A stretch of 64,000 nucleotides of DNA from Gilliamella sp. wkB7 (GTDB lineage: Bacteria; Pseudomonadota; Gammaproteobacteria; Enterobacterales; Orbaceae): the NCBI RefSeq assembly GCF_001693435.1, contig NZ_CM004509.1, positions 682,001-746,000 of the forward strand, given 5' to 3'. Made by a program: the position numbers and the translations under genes. The notes below the pieces were generated by a model, which saw only the letters and a list, made by a program, of their open reading frames with translations, did not search any database and was not told the origin of the DNA. Every line of letters begins with the position of its first letter. Position 1 is the stretch's first letter. Below are positions 48,951 to 59,752 of the stretch, piece after piece.

Positions 48951-49820
48951 ATGAATAAACATTTACGTTTATATAAACAGGACTATTTTATATCAGAAAT
49001 AAATAGTGTTACTGTCGAAAAAAGAGATCATCAACAACCTTTTCCTTTGCATGATCATGATTTCCATGAAATTGTCATTGTCTGTTCGGGTAATGGTTTG
49101 CATCATTGGAATGATTATATTTATCCTATTACCAGTGGCGATATTTTATATATCACACCTAAAGATATTCATGGTTATGAATCAGTAAATAACCTTAAAT
49201 TATTTAATATATTATATTTGCGAGAAACGCTTTTTTTATCAACAATAATTGAAAAATATCTTCCTAAACATAACACTAAACATACGGAACGCGTTTGGCG
49301 TATTAATCCTTCATTTATTAAGCAGCTAACTCCGTTAGTTGATCAATTAACCTTAGAATCAAAAAAAAATAATTTAGCTTCAGTGCATTTGTCCGAAGCG
49401 TTATTTTTACAGTTAGTGATTTTGTTAGATAGAATCAAGCAAGTTCCTAATGAACAATCCCCTACGGCAACTCATCAGTTGGATCTGCTCTTTACAACAC
49501 TGCATAACAGTATTGGCAGTTCATTTAATTTAGAGATGTTTTGCAAACAAAATCATATTGCTAAACGTTCGATTAGTCGTTTATTTAAAAGCCAAACTGG
49601 CATGACCATTAATGAGTATCTGCAAAAACGCCGTTTATGTAATGCAATGTCATTACTGCGCAATACTCAATATTCGATCAGTATGATTTCATCAGAATGT
49701 GGTTATGATGATAGTAACTATTTTTCTGTTGTTTTTAAAAAAGAGACGCAACAAACGCCATCCCAATATCGAGCGAAATTCAAAGATAAAATTAATAAAA
49801 ATCTAAATTTATTGAATTAA
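48951..49820 (+). CDS. AraC-family regulator (RhaS/RhaR-like), third of three
   Basis: This 289-residue protein has the same two-domain layout: LHDHDFHEIVIVCSGNGLHHWND and TSGDILYITPKDIHGYE in the cupin, and LEMFCKQNHIAKRSISRLFKSQTG and ISMISSECGYDDSNYFSVVFKKE in the HTHs. I prefer the ATG at 48951, which has AGGA 8 nt upstream. An ATG at 48921 overlaps the previous stop. It ends opposite rhaM with a shared hairpin at 49840-49865. Confidence 0.85.
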   Translation: MNKHLRLYKQDYFISEINSVTVEKRDHQQPFPLHDHDFHEIVIVCSGNGLHHWNDYIYPITSGDILYITPKDIHGYESVNNLKLFNILYLRETLFLSTIIEKYLPKHNTKHTERVWRINPSFIKQLTPLVDQLTLESKKNNLASVHLSEALFLQLVILLDRIKQVPNEQSPTATHQLDLLFTTLHNSIGSSFNLEMFCKQNHIAKRSISRLFKSQTGMTINEYLQKRRLCNAMSLLRNTQYSISMISSECGYDDSNYFSVVFKKETQQTPSQYRAKFKDKINKNLNLLN

Positions 49821-49839
49821 AATAGATTGTTAAAGTTAA

Positions 49840-49865
49840 CTCTCTTTTAAATCAGTAAAAGAGAG
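49840..49865. terminator. Hairpin between convergent AraC and rhaM genes
   Basis: CTCTCTTTTA and TAAAAGAGAG form a perfect 10-bp stem with a 6-nt loop. Neither strand has a long T-run after it, so termination may be inefficient. Confidence 0.55.
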
Positions 49866-49872
49866 CAACACA

Positions 49873-50187
49873 TTAATTGAGGTAAAATACCGGTAATAAC
49901 TCTTCACTTATTGGGCTATTATCGGCATTACTTGGCATAATATCTTTCATAAATGCCCACCATTTTTGACAAGCTTGAGTTTTAGCAACCGCATCCCAAC
50001 GCTCTTGGGATTCAATTTCTACATATGCGAAAAGTAAACTGCGTTTAGTATCCAAAAAGATCGAATAGTTGTGTGCACCGTGAGCTTTAAGTTCTGTGAC
50101 CAACTCCGGAAATATTTCATCATGTCTTTTTTTATATTCCGCATGTTTATCTGGATGTACTTGCATGATTGTCGCTTTTCTTAACAT
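49873..50187 (-). CDS. rhaM: L-rhamnose mutarotase
   Basis: This 104-residue ferredoxin-like enzyme interconverts alpha- and beta-L-rhamnose. The family pattern is visible: [44 protein letters not shown] (active-site His), then [31 protein letters not shown] and LLPVFYL. AGGAG lies 5 nt before the ATG at 50187. It is the last gene of the reverse-strand rha cluster. Confidence 0.94.
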   Translation of the reverse strand: MLRKATIMQVHPDKHAEYKKRHDEIFPELVTELKAHGAHNYSIFLDTKRSLLFAYVEIESQERWDAVAKTQACQKWWAFMKDIMPSNADNSPISEELLPVFYLN

Positions 50188-50278
50188 GATCACTCCTTTT
50201 AATCTTATTTATAAATAACAAGATAGATTAAAATAAACATCATCTAACCTATCCCGACGTTATTAACGGATGAATGTT

Positions 50279-51433
50279 TTATTCATATATAGCATGATAA
50301 AGTTGTTCAATTTCACTAACATTTGTATCACGAGGATTACCGCCTGTGCATACATCATCAAAAGCAGCTTTTGCAAGTGCTGGGATGTCTTCACGTTTCA
50401 CACCAATTGCTTTCAAATTAGCTGGAATACCAACATCTTGATTAAGTTGTTTTACGGCATCAATAGCGGCTTGTCTGGCTTGTTCAATGCTCATACTTTC
50501 AGTGCCAACAACCCCCATTGCCTTAGCAATAGCACGGAATTTATCAGCGGTAAAATCAGCATTGTAAGCCATGATGTGAGGGAGCAAAACCGCATTTGCC
50601 ACACCATGCAGTGTACTATAAAATGCACCTAGAGGATGAGCCATACCATGGACAAGCCCTAAACCAACGTTTGAAAAGCCCATGCCAGCAATATATTGCC
50701 CAAGTGCCATCTCTTCTCCCCCTTTTTCTACGCCTTTAACCGAATCACGCAGTGAACGTGAAATGATTTCAATCGCTTTAAGATGGAACATGTCAGAGAG
50801 TTCCCATGCACCTTTAGTAATATACCCTTCAATAGCATGAGTTAACGCATCAACGCCCGTTGCTGCTTTTAAACTTGCAGGCATGCTTGCCATCATATCG
50901 GAATCAATAATGGCAACAGCTGGAATGTCATGCGGATCAACACAAACAAATTTGCGTTTTTTCTCTTCATCTGTGATAACGTAATTGATCGTTACTTCAG
51001 CAGCAGTTCCAGCTGTAGTTGGTATGGCGATGGTTGGAACCGCCGGTTTTTTAGTTGGTGCAACGCCTTCTAAACTGCGGACATCGGAATATTCAGGATT
51101 ATTAATAATGATGCCAATTGCTTTAGCAGTATCTTGTGGTGAACCACCACCAATCGCGATTAGATAATCAGCACCTGATTGTTTGAAAATTTCAACGCCC
51201 TTTTGCACTACACCAATCGTAGGATTAGGTATGACATCATCAAAAATTTGATAACTCAAACCATTGTCATCCAATAATTTTGTAACTTTGGTCGCAACAT
51301 TGAATTTAATAAGATCTTTGTCCGTTACAACCAAAGCTTTTTTAAAACCTCGTTTTTTAACTTCATCCACAATTTGAACAATTGAACCTGCGCCAAAATA
51401 TGACGTTTCATTTAGAATCATACGATAAGACAT
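50279..51433 (-). CDS. fucO: Lactaldehyde reductase
   Basis: This 384-residue iron-containing group III alcohol dehydrogenase reduces L-lactaldehyde, released by RhaD, to 1,2-propanediol. Motifs are MILNETSYFG at the start, GGGSPQDTAKAIG (NAD), TTAGTAAEVTINYVI, and the metal ligands Asp in DPHDIPAVAIID-x-D plus His in THAIEGY, GLGLVHGMAHPLGA and LHGVANAVLLPH. It is very similar to E. coli FucO. It lies within the rha cluster, 16 bp after rhaT, so it serves rhamnose fermentation. The start at 51433 has an AAGGA site. Confidence 0.96.
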   Translation of the reverse strand: MSYRMILNETSYFGAGSIVQIVDEVKKRGFKKALVVTDKDLIKFNVATKVTKLLDDNGLSYQIFDDVIPNPTIGVVQKGVEIFKQSGADYLIAIGGGSPQDTAKAIGIIINNPEYSDVRSLEGVAPTKKPAVPTIAIPTTAGTAAEVTINYVITDEEKKRKFVCVDPHDIPAVAIIDSDMMASMPASLKAATGVDALTHAIEGYITKGAWELSDMFHLKAIEIISRSLRDSVKGVEKGGEEMALGQYIAGMGFSNVGLGLVHGMAHPLGAFYSTLHGVANAVLLPHIMAYNADFTADKFRAIAKAMGVVGTESMSIEQARQAAIDAVKQLNQDVGIPANLKAIGVKREDIPALAKAAFDDVCTGGNPRDTNVSEIEQLYHAIYE

Positions 51434-51449
51434 AATTTTTTCCTTCAAA

Positions 51450-52484
51450 TTAATTTGCCATGCCTAAACCAACAATATTGGCAGCAACAATAATCACCAA
51501 ACAACCAATGCAAAGAACTCTTACTGGTTTTGTACCGGTACCAAGCCACTCTTTTAATACTAATCCAACGATACCACCACATAATACATAAAAACTCATA
51601 TGTAACATCCAACTCATAAAACCATATTCGGTTGGGATATTGGCATGTCCCCATGCATAAAAGAAGAATTGGAAATACCACATTGCCCCGCCCAATATGG
51701 CAAAAAGTACATTACTGATGAGTAACGATTTTGCAACAGAAATATCTTGTTTGAATGACAGATCTTTTTTAATACAGAGGCGTGTAATACAGAAACCAAG
51801 ATTAATAATCGCTCCGCCACCCATAATGACAACATAACTTGGTAGTGCAACATAAAGGTTATCCACACCTAATTCAGCCGCTTTTGTGTGCATAGGTACA
51901 GCTGCACTCATTGCAAATGACATACCGGCTGAAAAAATACCACACATAATAGCCAGCAATAACCCTTTTTTAAGGTTAAAATCGACGATTTGTACTCCAA
52001 GGGTTTTCTCTTTTAAAAGTCCAGCATAAGTAACAATACCAACCCCGACAACTGCGACAGCAACGCCTAATAATGTCATCTTACCGCCAGTCGAAGCAAC
52101 CAGTTCACCAAATTTTCCTTGTAAAATCGGCGTCATCAAAGTACCAACAATTAAGGTAATACCAATTGCGATACCGATTCCCATCGACATACCCAAATAA
52201 CGCATGGTAAGGCCATAGCCGACATTACCCACTCCCCACATTGCGCCAAATAGAAAAACGGGTATCAATATTTGTGAACCAAATGAACCATAATAAGCCC
52301 AAAAATCGGGTAATAAAAAGTAGCTAATAGACCATGGTAAAATAATCCAAGAAAACAGACCTGCTATTGACCACATCGTTTCCCATGACCAGTTTTTCAC
52401 TTTTTTTAATGGTGCATAAAAACAAGCAGCAGAAGTGGCACCCACAAAGTGCCAAAAGATGCCTAGAAAAATCGAACTACCCAT
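51450..52484 (-). CDS. rhaT: L-rhamnose:proton symporter
   Basis: This 344-residue inner-membrane protein has 10 predicted helices and strong RhaT features: [56 protein letters not shown], and [33 protein letters not shown]. It takes up L-rhamnose with H+. The start at 52484 (MGSSIF) has AAGGA 8 nt upstream. It sits between rhaD and fucO, whereas in E. coli rhaT is separate from rhaBAD. Confidence 0.96.
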   Translation of the reverse strand: MGSSIFLGIFWHFVGATSAACFYAPLKKVKNWSWETMWSIAGLFSWIILPWSISYFLLPDFWAYYGSFGSQILIPVFLFGAMWGVGNVGYGLTMRYLGMSMGIGIAIGITLIVGTLMTPILQGKFGELVASTGGKMTLLGVAVAVVGVGIVTYAGLLKEKTLGVQIVDFNLKKGLLLAIMCGIFSAGMSFAMSAAVPMHTKAAELGVDNLYVALPSYVVIMGGGAIINLGFCITRLCIKKDLSFKQDISVAKSLLISNVLFAILGGAMWYFQFFFYAWGHANIPTEYGFMSWMLHMSFYVLCGGIVGLVLKEWLGTGTKPVRVLCIGCLVIIVAANIVGLGMAN

Positions 52485-52538
52485 ATTTGTATCCTTATAT
52501 CTAAACAATATTAATTAGGCTATTTTTACTAAGCTTAT

Positions 52539-53363
52539 TTATTGTTTTAAAGCATCCTCTAAAGGAGTAACATCAAACCGTTGAGCAAGTAGCCTAAATT
52601 GCTCTGTCGTAATGGTTTGTCTCTTACCTCCCATTGATAATACTTTAACTAATACTTCTGCTGATTTTTCAGCTGTATCAATTAAGCCAAAGGCTTCATC
52701 TAAGTTTTGCCCTGTGCCAAAAACACCATGAAATGCCCAAAGTACTAAAGTGTGTTTTGCCATTTCTTGCGCGGTTGCATAACCAATTTCATCTTTGCCC
52801 GGCACCATCCAAGGCACCACTCCAACACCGTCAGGAAAGACTACCAAGCATTCGGTACTCATTTCCCATAACAAGCGGGTAATGACCGCAGTATCAAGTT
52901 CAAGCACATAGGTTAATGCAATTAAATTGGTCGCATGGCAGTGCATAATGACACGATCTTTACCCTGACTTTTCTCAATTCGGACAATATGTGATTGCAA
53001 ATGTGCTGCCAATTCTGAAGTTGGCAATCCACCATTAATCAATCCCCACATGATGTAATAGCCTTTGCCTTCTTCGTCAATTTTTACAACCGCTAAAGTA
53101 TCAGCAGGATCTAAAATCACATTACGAAAGAATTTACCCGAACCTGTAACTATAAAGTATTGATTGGTCAATTTGCTTACATCTTGAGTAAGCGTTACAT
53201 GACGTGGGTTTTGATAAAAATCGTTTTTGAAAGATATGATATCGCTTTCCAATAATCGCAGACTTACATTACCGCCATTACGTTCATCCCAACCTTTTAA
53301 CCACATGTCATAGGTCGCTTTAATCATGCCTTGAACAAACCATGAAGATTGTATTTGTTGCAT
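52539..53363 (-). CDS. rhaD: Rhamnulose-1-phosphate aldolase
   Basis: This 274-residue class II zinc aldolase splits L-rhamnulose-1-P into DHAP and L-lactaldehyde. The N-terminus [28 protein letters not shown], the zinc ligands HCHATN and the later His in [10 protein letters not shown], and the Glu in GGLPTSE are in family order. Length matches E. coli RhaD (274). The start at 53363 follows AAAGGTG. An in-frame GTG lies 9 nt upstream. Confidence 0.97.
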   Translation of the reverse strand: MQQIQSSWFVQGMIKATYDMWLKGWDERNGGNVSLRLLESDIISFKNDFYQNPRHVTLTQDVSKLTNQYFIVTGSGKFFRNVILDPADTLAVVKIDEEGKGYYIMWGLINGGLPTSELAAHLQSHIVRIEKSQGKDRVIMHCHATNLIALTYVLELDTAVITRLLWEMSTECLVVFPDGVGVVPWMVPGKDEIGYATAQEMAKHTLVLWAFHGVFGTGQNLDEAFGLIDTAEKSAEVLVKVLSMGGKRQTITTEQFRLLAQRFDVTPLEDALKQ

Positions 53364-53377
53364 AGTTATCACCTTTA

Positions 53378-54628
53378 TTATCGTTGACTTAATACTTGTT
53401 GTTCATACTGACGAACTTCGTCTAACCATGCTTGCCCTACTGGGACATCATTAAGTTGACAATATTTGTCCCAAACTGCTTGCCAAGGCAGTGATTTTTG
53501 TTCTTCTAATAATGCTAAACGGGAAGTAAAATCACGGTTATGTTCATATTGTTTGAGTTTATCTGTTGGTTCTAATAGAGCTTTTAATAGACATTTTTTC
53601 ATATTGCGAGTACCAATTACCCAAGCAGCAATTCGGTTGATGGAAGCATCAAAAAAGTCTAAGCCGATATGAACACGATCGAACAATTTATTACGAATGA
53701 TTTCGCTGGCAATATTTTGAGTTTCATCATCAAATAACACGACATGATCGCTGTCCCAACGTACCGGACGGCTAACGTGTAGTAAAAGATGTTCAACAAA
53801 TGGCATAACAGCTGAAATCTTATCTGAAATAACTTCTGTTGGATGGAAATGGCCTGCATCTAAACATAATGCCGTTTTACGAGAGGTGGCATAAGCTAAA
53901 TAAAATTCGTTAGAGCCAGCAGTATATGATTCTAAACCAATACCAAATAATTTACTTTCGACTGCATCAATGTGATATTTTGGATCGATTTTTTCACTAA
54001 TAATCTCATCAATAGATTCGACTAGACGTTGTCTTGGTCCAAATTTGTCAACGGTGATATCTTTCATGCCATCTGGTAACCAGATGTTCATAATTGATGG
54101 CGTACCTAACTCTTTACCAAAGTATTCTGATACTTTACGACACGCTTTGCCATGATCGATCCAAAATTGACGAATTTGGTCGTTAGTGTGAGTTAAAGTC
54201 CCGTCATTACTCAATGGATGCGAAAAGTAAGTAGGATTGAAGTCTAAACCAATTTGCTGTTTTTTTGCCCACCGCACCCAATTGACAAAATGTTCGGGTT
54301 TGATCTCGTTACGATCAACTTTGTGATCGGCTTCTAGGTAACAGGCATGTAAATTAAGACGTTTAGGTCCAGGAATTAAACTAAATGCTTTATCTAAATC
54401 TAAGCGAAGTTCATCAGCACTACGAGCTTTGCCAGGATAATTTCCAGTTGCTTGAATACCTCCGGTTAATTCGCCCTCTTGCTTTTCAAAACCAGCCACA
54501 TCATCACCTTGCCAGCAATGTACTGAAATTGGCAAGCGAGCCATAGCGGCAATGGCGGCATCCGTGTCTACACCTATTTCAGCAAATCTTGATTTGGCAA
54601 TTTGATATGCATTTTCAACTACATTCAT
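53378..54628 (-). CDS. rhaA: L-rhamnose isomerase
   Basis: This 416-residue metal-dependent TIM-barrel isomerase converts L-rhamnose to L-rhamnulose. Family segments are [96 protein letters not shown], and [23 protein letters not shown]. Length is close to E. coli RhaA (419). It lies between rhaB and rhaD (order B-A-D conserved), 14 bp from rhaD. Confidence 0.97.
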   Translation of the reverse strand: MNVVENAYQIAKSRFAEIGVDTDAAIAAMARLPISVHCWQGDDVAGFEKQEGELTGGIQATGNYPGKARSADELRLDLDKAFSLIPGPKRLNLHACYLEADHKVDRNEIKPEHFVNWVRWAKKQQIGLDFNPTYFSHPLSNDGTLTHTNDQIRQFWIDHGKACRKVSEYFGKELGTPSIMNIWLPDGMKDITVDKFGPRQRLVESIDEIISEKIDPKYHIDAVESKLFGIGLESYTAGSNEFYLAYATSRKTALCLDAGHFHPTEVISDKISAVMPFVEHLLLHVSRPVRWDSDHVVLFDDETQNIASEIIRNKLFDRVHIGLDFFDASINRIAAWVIGTRNMKKCLLKALLEPTDKLKQYEHNRDFTSRLALLEEQKSLPWQAVWDKYCQLNDVPVGQAWLDEVRQYEQQVLSQR

Positions 54629-54666
54629 GGAATACTCCTTTATAAGATATATAATTTTTTTATTAA

Positions 54667-56073
54667 TTAACTATTGTTTGGATAGTAGTATTTGGTATCA
54701 AAATTTTGAGCAATGATCTGACGCAAATTTTTGACATTTTTAATAGCGCCTAACGAAATCAATTGATAACCCACGTTCCCGAGTGCTGAAGATTCAATTG
54801 GCCCAGCAGTAACATTGATTTGACAAAGATTGGCACATAACTGATTTAAAAAGGTGTTTTGGCAGCCACCTCCAACGATATGTAAAGTATTGATTTCTTC
54901 ATTTGTGATCGTTGCCAATTCTTTAGTTACATCACGATATAAATGAGCCAAACTGTCAAAAACACATCGTACTAACTCCGATAAACGTTCAGGTGCATGA
55001 CCGTAATTTTCTAAACAAACTTGTTTTATGGTTTCTGTCATTGATTGAGGATTTAAAAAACGAGAATCATTTGGGTTGATAATGTAGGCAAATGGGGATT
55101 CTTGTTGTGCTAATTGAATTAATGAGGTGATATCCTTAACTTCGTTTTCAGCGCAGATTCGTTGGAATAACCAAAGTCCCATTATGTTTTTTAATACCCG
55201 ATAATGCCCATCAACGCCACCTTCGTTGGTAATATTCGCGTTTAATGCTTGTTTCCCAGTAAACGATTGTTTTGATTCGATCCCTATTAATGACCACGTA
55301 CCAGAACATAAATAAGCACTATTTTTATCGGTAATGGGTGCGGCAATAACTGCACTAGCCGTATCATGGCTAGCAATGGCTATGACAGGAATTTGATCGC
55401 CTGTTGGTGCCCGCCACATTCCGACTTGATTACCAGGTTGAGTAATTTCACCAAACCATTTACGCGGAACACCTAAATAGTTGAGCAAGTCATCATCCCA
55501 GTCATGAGTAGCAACATTAACTAATTGAGTGGTAGAGGCGTTAGTGTATTCACGATTTAATTGGCCAGTTAATCTATAAATAAGATAATCAGGGATCATC
55601 ACTAAATCGGTTACTTGTGATAACCAAGTAGGATGCTCAATCATCATCGCTTTGAGTTGATAAAGAGTATTAAAAGTAAGAAATTGGATACCCGTTTTTT
55701 GATAAATCGTTTCTGTGCCCAGATCTGATTGCACAAGTGACATGATATTATCTGTTCTGTGATCACGATAAGCGTAAGTGGGGCCAACTACTTGTCCATT
55801 TTTATCAATTAATACATAATCAACCCCCCAAGTATCAATACCAATACTATCAATTTTGATATTTTGCTGAATAATTTTATTTAGACCGATTAATATTTGT
55901 TGTTCAAGATAAACTAAATCCCAACAAAAATGATTACCTATCGCTTTAAATCCATTATTAAATCGGTGAATCTCTTCAAGCGTTATTTTTTGATTTTGCT
56001 GTTGATAGCATGACAGCATTACCCGACCACTGGATGCCCCTAAGTCTATTGCTACAATATATCTATCTTCCAT
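54667..56073 (-). CDS. rhaB: Rhamnulokinase
   Basis: This roughly 468-residue FGGY sugar kinase phosphorylates L-rhamnulose at O-1. The ATPase core motifs are [14 protein letters not shown] (phosphate 1), [13 protein letters not shown] (with the catalytic Asp), [11 protein letters not shown] and [15 protein letters not shown] (adenosine). [12 protein letters not shown] is typical of RhaB. The ATG at 56073 has AAGGG 8 nt before it; a GTG lies 6 nt upstream. It is the first gene of rhaBAD-T-fucO-rhaM. Upstream lie a TGCCA-N15-TGGCA repeat and a CRP-like site. Confidence 0.97.
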   Translation of the reverse strand: MEDRYIVAIDLGASSGRVMLSCYQQQNQKITLEEIHRFNNGFKAIGNHFCWDLVYLEQQILIGLNKIIQQNIKIDSIGIDTWGVDYVLIDKNGQVVGPTYAYRDHRTDNIMSLVQSDLGTETIYQKTGIQFLTFNTLYQLKAMMIEHPTWLSQVTDLVMIPDYLIYRLTGQLNREYTNASTTQLVNVATHDWDDDLLNYLGVPRKWFGEITQPGNQVGMWRAPTGDQIPVIAIASHDTASAVIAAPITDKNSAYLCSGTWSLIGIESKQSFTGKQALNANITNEGGVDGHYRVLKNIMGLWLFQRICAENEVKDITSLIQLAQQESPFAYIINPNDSRFLNPQSMTETIKQVCLENYGHAPERLSELVRCVFDSLAHLYRDVTKELATITNEEINTLHIVGGGCQNTFLNQLCANLCQINVTAGPIESSALGNVGYQLISLGAIKNVKNLRQIIAQNFDTKYYYPNNS

Positions 56074-56141
56074 TAACACTGCCCTTAGTTTTATTAATGG
56101 TGATAGTTTAGATAGAAGTAAATATAGAGACTTTTAATTGA

Positions 56142-56168
56142 TTGCCATTGTTTAATGGATATTGGCAA
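56142..56168. promoter_or_regulatory. Probable RhaS-type operator upstream of rhaB
   Basis: TTGCCA (56142-56147) and TGGCAA (56163-56168) are an inverted repeat with a 15-bp gap, the same layout and core as the element before the rhamnosidase operon. Confidence 0.55.
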
Positions 56169-56180
56169 AATTTTTAAACT

Positions 56181-56202
56181 AAGTGTGATCTATCACACAA
56201 AT
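56181..56202. promoter_or_regulatory. Candidate CRP-cAMP site between rhaB and psd
   Basis: AAGTGTGATCTATCACACAAAT matches the 22-bp CRP consensus at about 16 positions. The left half-site TGTGA is perfect and the right reads ACACA. It lies just upstream of the rhaB operator, where catabolite control of rhamnose genes would be expected. Confidence 0.5.
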
Positions 56203-56280
56203 TGCCGATTTTATCGGTTTTATACATTCCAATAAATTATTGGTATAATAATTCTTTTAGACAAAATTTGAGAGTAATCC

Positions 56281-57129
56281 ATGTCAAATCAGTTAAAAGC
56301 AGTTATTCAGTATCTTCTTCCTAAACAGTTATTAACCTCGTTATTTGGTTGGCTGGCTAAAAAGCAATTAGGTAAAGTTACTACTTGGATAATTCAGGGC
56401 TTTATGAAACTGTATAAAATAGATCTGAGTGAAGCAAAATTAGAAAATGCCAAAGACTATAAAACTTTCAATGATTTTTTTGCGCGTAAACTAAAAGAAG
56501 ATGCACGCCCAATTGATAGCGCGGTTAACTCTATAGTTATGCCTGCTGATGGGACTATTAGCCAATTTGGTACGATTCAAGATAATTTATTATTACAAGC
56601 AAAAGGACATTATTATTCTTTAGAATCACTCCTTGCTTGCCATTCCGATATGATTAAATTCTTTAAAAATGGCTCTTATGCAACCACCTACCTTTCGCCG
56701 AAAAATTATCACCGTTTTCACATGCCTTGTGATGGGGTTTTACGTGAAATGATTTATGTACCGGGTTCACTCTTTTCTGTGAGTCAAGCAACTACTGAAT
56801 GCATACCAAATATTTTTGCTCGCAATGAACGCGTAATCTGTTTATTTGAAACCGATTTCGGGCCAATGGCACAGATTTTAGTTGGTGCAACCATCGTTGG
56901 CAGTATTGAAGTACAATGGGAAGGCTGTATTACTCCACCACGTGAAGGCATAATGAAACGTTGGGTCTATTCAGGTGAAGTAAAATTAGTTAAAGGACAA
57001 GATATGGGATGTTTTAAACTCGGTTCAACCGTCATTACCTTGTTTGCATCTAACACAATTGAATTTGATAGCCACTTAAAAGTTGGTAATACAACACGTG
57101 TTGGTCAAAAATTAGCTGAAAGGATATAG
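56281..57129 (+). CDS. psd: Phosphatidylserine decarboxylase proenzyme
   Basis: This 282-residue inner-membrane enzyme makes phosphatidylethanolamine. The self-cleavage LGST motif is in MGCFKLGSTVITLF near the C-terminus, generating the pyruvoyl alpha-subunit. TFNDFFARKLKEDARPI, VMPADGTISQFG and YHRFHMPCDG (catalytic Asp/His region) are conserved. It is followed 4 bp later by mscM, the same psd-mscM pair as in E. coli. Confidence 0.96.
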   Translation: MSNQLKAVIQYLLPKQLLTSLFGWLAKKQLGKVTTWIIQGFMKLYKIDLSEAKLENAKDYKTFNDFFARKLKEDARPIDSAVNSIVMPADGTISQFGTIQDNLLLQAKGHYYSLESLLACHSDMIKFFKNGSYATTYLSPKNYHRFHMPCDGVLREMIYVPGSLFSVSQATTECIPNIFARNERVICLFETDFGPMAQILVGATIVGSIEVQWEGCITPPREGIMKRWVYSGEVKLVKGQDMGCFKLGSTVITLFASNTIEFDSHLKVGNTTRVGQKLAERI

Positions 57130-57133
57130 CTTT

Positions 57134-59752
57134 ATGTGGATGCGTAGTATTTTATGTTGTGCTTTATTGCTGTTTACATCAATAACATTAGCTGAACAAA
57201 CAGCTATTACCATTGATAATGAAGAAGAACTGTCACAAACAGTCAATCAAATAAGTGATAAAAATGATGAACTCCGTCAAAATTTAGAACTTCAAAAAAC
57301 ACATTTAACCAGCATTACTAATGAACAAAATAATATTACTACGCAAATTTCGCATGTTCAAAATACATTATCAACCCTTGCTGAACAAGGGGAATGGTTA
57401 AGCTTTTCAACTGCACTTGGCGAAACACTTCGCCAACAATTGTTAAATCTACCAGAAAAACCAAAATCACAACCACTTGATGCAGAAATAGCGGAAGCAA
57501 AAGTTCAGCAATTAAATTACAGTAATAATTTAAAGGCATTAGAGAACTATCCTATATTATCAACCCAACTTAATAGTTCAAAACTTGCCAGCCAGTATCG
57601 CCGATCAATTCGAGAACAAAGCGAATTGCTTAAAACGTTAATTTCAGGTACAGATACCACTATTTTGGAGTTAACAAAATTAAAAATATCCAATAAGCAA
57701 TTAACCAATGCCATCGATGAAGTTAATGATGCTGCACATCGTTATTTTTTCTGGGTTGCCGATGTAAATCCAATTTCGTTGGAATATCCAGTAAATTTAG
57801 CTAAAGATGTGGTTTATGTTCTTTTTTCTATTGATACCCTAACTCAACTCTATAATGCCAGTTGTGAAATATTATCTTCACCTAAGTTACTATTTTTATT
57901 AACATTATCCATAATATTTGTTTTCGCACATTTCAAAATGCGAGCTAAATATTATGCATTTTTAAACAAATCCGCTGCGCGTGTGGGTAAAGTGACCCAA
58001 GACAGTTATTCATTAACGTTAAAAGTGGTTGTTTACTCATTAATCATGGCGTTACCTGTACCCATTTTATGGGCTGTTTTTGGTTATGCATTACAACAAA
58101 TTAATTGGGATTATCCGGTAGCTATAGCACTAGGCTATGGTGTTAATGCTGCAGCACCGATTTTATGGGTCTTTATAATCACGGCTCATTTTGCGGAAGA
58201 ATCAGGACTCTTTATTACCCATTTTGGCTGGTCAAAAGCTAACGTCCGTGAAGCAATGAAATATTATAAACTTTCAGTTTGGTTAGTGATCCCCCTTGTA
58301 ATGATTGTGATGAGTTTTGATCAATTTAGTAACCGCCAATTCGCTGCTACTATTGGTCGTAGTGCCTTTATTATTTTGTGTTTTGCATTGGTATTTATGA
58401 GCAACTCAATTCACCGAGCGGGTGTTCCATTGTATATAGATAAAAAAGGCTCAGGTGATAATCTCTTAAGCCATATTTTATGGTTTATCTTATTAAGTGC
58501 TCCGTGGTTAGCCATTATCGCTGCCTGTTTAGGATATTTATCAACGGCTCAAGTTCTATTAGGTCGCCTTGAAGCTTCTGTTTTTATTTGGTTCGGTTTA
58601 TTAGTTATCTATTTTATGATTCGTCGTTGGATGTGGATTCAAAAACGTCGCATTGAATTTGAACGAGCAAAACAGCGCCGACTAGAACGTATGCAACGCG
58701 CTAGAAGTCATGAGGAAGAGTTAACAATTAATGACAACATGGATGAGCCTGTCATAGATTTAGATGCAATTAGTGCTCAATCATTACAGTTAGTTAGATC
58801 GATTATTATGCTGATAGCATTAATCAGTATGATATTACTTTGGTCAGAATTGCACTCAGCTTTTGCCTTTATGAACAATATTAAACTCTGGGGCACGAGT
58901 GTAATAATAAATGGAACCGAAGTTGAACAGTACATTACTTTAGGTGCTATTTGTATTGCCATTTTAGTTATGACCATTACCGTTCAATTAGTAAAAAATC
59001 TGCCAGCACTACTTGAATTAGGTATTCTTCAACATTTAGATTTAGCCCCAGGCACGGGGTATGCCATCTCAACCGTATCAAAATATATCGTTTTGATGAT
59101 AGGCAGTATGATTGCGTTTTCGTTTATCGGTATTGATTGGGCAAAAATTCAGTGGCTTATTGCGGCATTAGGTGTCGGTTTAGGATTTGGTTTACAAGAG
59201 ATATTTGCAAACTTTATTTCAGGTTTAATTATCTTGTTTGAAAAACCTGTGCGAATTGGCGATACCGTTACCATTCGGGATTTAACGGGAAATATCACCA
59301 AAATCAATACGCGTGCCATTACCATTGTCGATTGGGATCGCAAAGAAATTGTTATGCCCAATAAGGCATTTATTACCGAGCAACTAGTCAATTGGTCATT
59401 ATCCGATTCAATAACCCGAATTGTATTAACCATTCCCGCAACCATTGATGCGGATAGTGATCTTGTGATCAAATTGCTACAACAGGCTTGTGAAGAGTGT
59501 GAATATGTACTTAAAGATCCTGAACCACAAGTGTTTTTAGTGGACATTCAAGAAGGTATTCAGTTGTTTGAAATACGCGTATTTGCAGCAGAAATGGGAC
59601 ACCGTATGCGGCTACGCAGTGCAATTCATAAATTGATATTAGAAGCTTACCGTGAACACAATTTACAATTACCATTCCCACCTTTACAAACCAATTTGGA
59701 AGCGCTTGGTCGCAAAAGTGGGCGTCGTAGTTATAATGTTGGTACGATTTAA
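57134..59752 (+). CDS. mscM: Mechanosensitive channel MscM (MscS family)
   Basis: This 872-residue inner-membrane channel gates under membrane tension to release solutes. A signal peptide (ends SITLA) is followed by a periplasmic coiled-coil region (about residues 25-200), then multiple membrane helices (about 245-680). The MscS core comes last: ALGVGLGFGLQEIFANFISGLIILFEKPVRIGDTVTI, and RAITIVDWDRKEIVMPNKAFI in the beta-domain. It is shorter than E. coli MscM (about 1100), mainly in the periplasmic part. Its last 4 bases overlap the end of the convergent DedA gene. Confidence 0.92.
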   Translation: MWMRSILCCALLLFTSITLAEQTAITIDNEEELSQTVNQISDKNDELRQNLELQKTHLTSITNEQNNITTQISHVQNTLSTLAEQGEWLSFSTALGETLRQQLLNLPEKPKSQPLDAEIAEAKVQQLNYSNNLKALENYPILSTQLNSSKLASQYRRSIREQSELLKTLISGTDTTILELTKLKISNKQLTNAIDEVNDAAHRYFFWVADVNPISLEYPVNLAKDVVYVLFSIDTLTQLYNASCEILSSPKLLFLLTLSIIFVFAHFKMRAKYYAFLNKSAARVGKVTQDSYSLTLKVVVYSLIMALPVPILWAVFGYALQQINWDYPVAIALGYGVNAAAPILWVFIITAHFAEESGLFITHFGWSKANVREAMKYYKLSVWLVIPLVMIVMSFDQFSNRQFAATIGRSAFIILCFALVFMSNSIHRAGVPLYIDKKGSGDNLLSHILWFILLSAPWLAIIAACLGYLSTAQVLLGRLEASVFIWFGLLVIYFMIRRWMWIQKRRIEFERAKQRRLERMQRARSHEEELTINDNMDEPVIDLDAISAQSLQLVRSIIMLIALISMILLWSELHSAFAFMNNIKLWGTSVIINGTEVEQYITLGAICIAILVMTITVQLVKNLPALLELGILQHLDLAPGTGYAISTVSKYIVLMIGSMIAFSFIGIDWAKIQWLIAALGVGLGFGLQEIFANFISGLIILFEKPVRIGDTVTIRDLTGNITKINTRAITIVDWDRKEIVMPNKAFITEQLVNWSLSDSITRIVLTIPATIDADSDLVIKLLQQACEECEYVLKDPEPQVFLVDIQEGIQLFEIRVFAAEMGHRMRLRSAIHKLILEAYREHNLQLPFPPLQTNLEALGRKSGRRSYNVGTI

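Noticed and set aside
50270..50632. Forward-strand open frame opposite fucO
   Set aside because: It is a shadow of the strongly conserved fucO frame and has no ribosome site.
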